DNA from: an uncultured Treponema sp.
GTDB lineage: Bacteria > Spirochaetota > Spirochaetia > Treponematales > Treponemataceae
Assembly (NCBI GenBank): GCA_937902445.1
Contig: CALELJ010000074.1
Location: 1-15,379, forward strand
Direction: 5' to 3'
DNA length: 15,379 nt
Shown here: in pieces, positions 14,176 through 15,379 of the stretch
Layout of the letters: every line of letters begins with the position of its first letter
Position numbering within the stretch: the first letter of the stretch is position 1
The notes under the pieces: generated by a model
The model's database searches: none
What the model saw: only the letters and a program-made list of their open reading frames with translations
What the model was told of the DNA's origin: nothing
Made by a program: the position numbers and the translations under genes

Positions 14176-15177
14176 ATGGTATCTTACAAGGAACTTGGTC
14201 TTGTAAACACAAAGGAAATGTTTGCAAAGGCTATCAAAGGCGGATATGCAATCCCTGCTTACAACTTCAACAACATGGAACAGATGCAGGCTATCATCCG
14301 CGCTGCTGTTGAAACAAAGTCACCTGTAATCCTTCAGGTTTCAAAGGGTGCACGCGCTTACGCAAACGGAACACTCCTCCGCTACATGGCACAGGGTGCT
14401 GTAGAATACGCAAAGGAACTCGGCTGCGAAAAGCCACAGATCGTTCTTCACCTTGACCACGGTCCAAACTTTGAAGTAGCAAAGGACTGTATCGACAACG
14501 GATTCTCTTCTGTAATGTTCGACGGTTCAGCTCTTCCATATGATGAAAACGTAGCTCTTACAAAGAAGGTTGTTGACTACGCACACGCTCACGACGTAAC
14601 AGTAGAAGCAGAACTTGGTGTTCTCGGCGGTGTTGAAGATGACGTTGCTGCAGAAGAATCAAAGTACACAAAGCCAGAAGAAGTTGTAGACTTCGTAACA
14701 AAGACTGGATGTGACTCACTCGCAATCTCTATCGGTACATCACATGGACGCTGCAAGTTCACACCAGAACAGTGTACACGTTCAGCTGACGGTGTTCTCA
14801 CACCTCCACCACTCGCTTTCGATGTTCTCAAGGCAATCGAAGAAAAGATTCCTGGATTCCCAATCGTTCTCCACGGATCTTCTTCAGTTCCAATGAACTA
14901 CGTACGCCAGATCGAAGAATTCGGCGGAAAGATCCCAGACTCAGTTGGTATCCCAGAAGAACAGCTCCGCAAGGCTGCAAAGTCTGCAGTTTGCAAGATC
15001 AACATCGACTCTGACGGACGTCTTGCTATGACGGCAGCTATCCGCAAGCACCTTGTTGAAAACCCAGGCGACTTCGACCCACGCCAGTACCTTACACCAG
15101 CTCGCGATGAACTCGTTAAGATGTACTCACGCAAGAACATCGAAGTTCTCGGTTCAGCAGGTCACCTCGACGACTAA
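14176..15177 (+). CDS. fba: Fructose-bisphosphate aldolase, class II
   Basis: Zinc-dependent aldolase of glycolysis and gluconeogenesis, interconverting fructose 1,6-bisphosphate with dihydroxyacetone phosphate and glyceraldehyde 3-phosphate. The 333-aa protein shows signature 1, IVLHLDHG (89-96), with catalytic Asp94 and zinc ligand His95; signature 2, VEAELGVLGGVED (143-155); zinc ligands His190 (GTSHG) and His233 (VLHGSSS); and the phosphate-binding INIDSDGR region (275-282). AAGGAG (14164-14169) lies 6 nt before the ATG. Codon choice is strongly biased: all twelve Arg codons are CGC or CGT and Lys is largely AAG, unlike the AGA/AAA-rich genes at the left of the window, fitting very high expression. 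Followed by a terminator, so probably monocistronic. Confidence 0.97.
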   Translation: MVSYKELGLVNTKEMFAKAIKGGYAIPAYNFNNMEQMQAIIRAAVETKSPVILQVSKGARAYANGTLLRYMAQGAVEYAKELGCEKPQIVLHLDHGPNFEVAKDCIDNGFSSVMFDGSALPYDENVALTKKVVDYAHAHDVTVEAELGVLGGVEDDVAAEESKYTKPEEVVDFVTKTGCDSLAISIGTSHGRCKFTPEQCTRSADGVLTPPPLAFDVLKAIEEKIPGFPIVLHGSSSVPMNYVRQIEEFGGKIPDSVGIPEEQLRKAAKSAVCKINIDSDGRLAMTAAIRKHLVENPGDFDPRQYLTPARDELVKMYSRKNIEVLGSAGHLDD

Positions 15178-15225
15178 TTTCTGTTCTGGCCTTTAGGTTC
15201 GCAAGGAACTCAGGCTGACAACCAT

Positions 15226-15262
15226 AAAAACACCGTGTGATTGACTTCATGCGGTGTTTTTT
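15226..15262 (+). terminator. Intrinsic terminator after fba
   Basis: Arms 15226-15235 and 15252-15261 (AAAAACACCG/CGGTGTTTTT) pair over 10 bp, ending in a run of six T (15257-15262). The 16-nt interior can form a further three base pairs (TGA/TCA). A smaller hairpin (15189-15215: GCCT/AGGC outside, GTTC/GAAC inside) lies between the stop codon and the terminator. Confidence 0.85.
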
Positions 15263-15293
15263 ATATGGAATCACAAAGGAAAAGGATAAGAAA

Positions 15294-15379
15294 ATGTACT
15301 TCTTTTTACTATTAATAATACCGACTGTTACTTTCAGCATCTTCTTTCATGAAAGCAGCTGTAAACCAAAGGAAATACT
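15294..15379 (+). CDS. Start of an unrecognised gene, cut by window edge
   Basis: From the ATG at 15294 the frame stays open to the window end (28 codons). AAGGA (15282-15286) lies 7 nt upstream. The first residues, MYFFLLLIIPTVTFSIFF, are strongly hydrophobic and would make a signal peptide or first membrane helix, followed by a polar HESSCKPKE. Function cannot be assigned from this fragment, and a chance open frame is possible. Confidence 0.4.
   Translation, partial: MYFFLLLIIPTVTFSIFFHESSCKPKEI

Overview
The window reads as chromosome of a host-associated Treponema-like spirochaete. The clearest sign is a tandem pair of FlaA periplasmic-flagellum sheath genes next to a class II fructose-bisphosphate aldolase, a neighbourhood I recall from Treponema pallidum (not checked here). 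Moderate AT-richness and a family 26 mannanase-type glycosidase suggest a gut or rumen treponeme. The species cannot be named from the sequence.

Layout. Positions 1-300 hold a GC-rich, multi-hairpin intergenic element with no credible gene. Positions 340-7105 (+ strand) form a tight six-gene run: nrdR, a soluble CapD/FlaA1-type nucleotide-sugar dehydratase, a DegT/StrS-type PLP aminotransferase, and three genes with the large (molybdopterin-type), small (2Fe-2S) and medium (FAD) subunit folds of the xanthine dehydrogenase family. From the dehydratase onward every junction overlaps (1, 8, 29 and 14 bp), so translation is probably coupled.

Positions 7127-12383 (- strand) read, in transcription order, MATE transporter, GH26 glycosidase, ruvA, ruvB, queA. 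The ruvA-ruvB-queA order is a common bacterial arrangement. QueA, and less certainly RuvA, has a promoter placed so that the mRNA would be leaderless. Positions 12461-13937 (- strand) are two flaA genes with a perfect-consensus promoter, a structured 80-nt leader and a strong intrinsic terminator. Diverging from them is fba (14176-15177, +), followed by its own terminator and the first 28 codons of another gene.

The most unusual system is the oxidoreductase-like trio. The fold-level landmarks of all three subunits are present. However, the large subunit lacks the glycine-rich GGFGGK-type loop and the RGFG-type motif that normally hold the molybdopterin cofactor. The iron-sulfur subunit has lost the cofactor-contacting Gln and has a rearranged C-terminal cluster motif (S-C-C in place of C-R-C). 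This looks like a xanthine-dehydrogenase-shaped complex that has lost or changed its cofactor, sitting in an operon for amino-deoxy-sugar synthesis.
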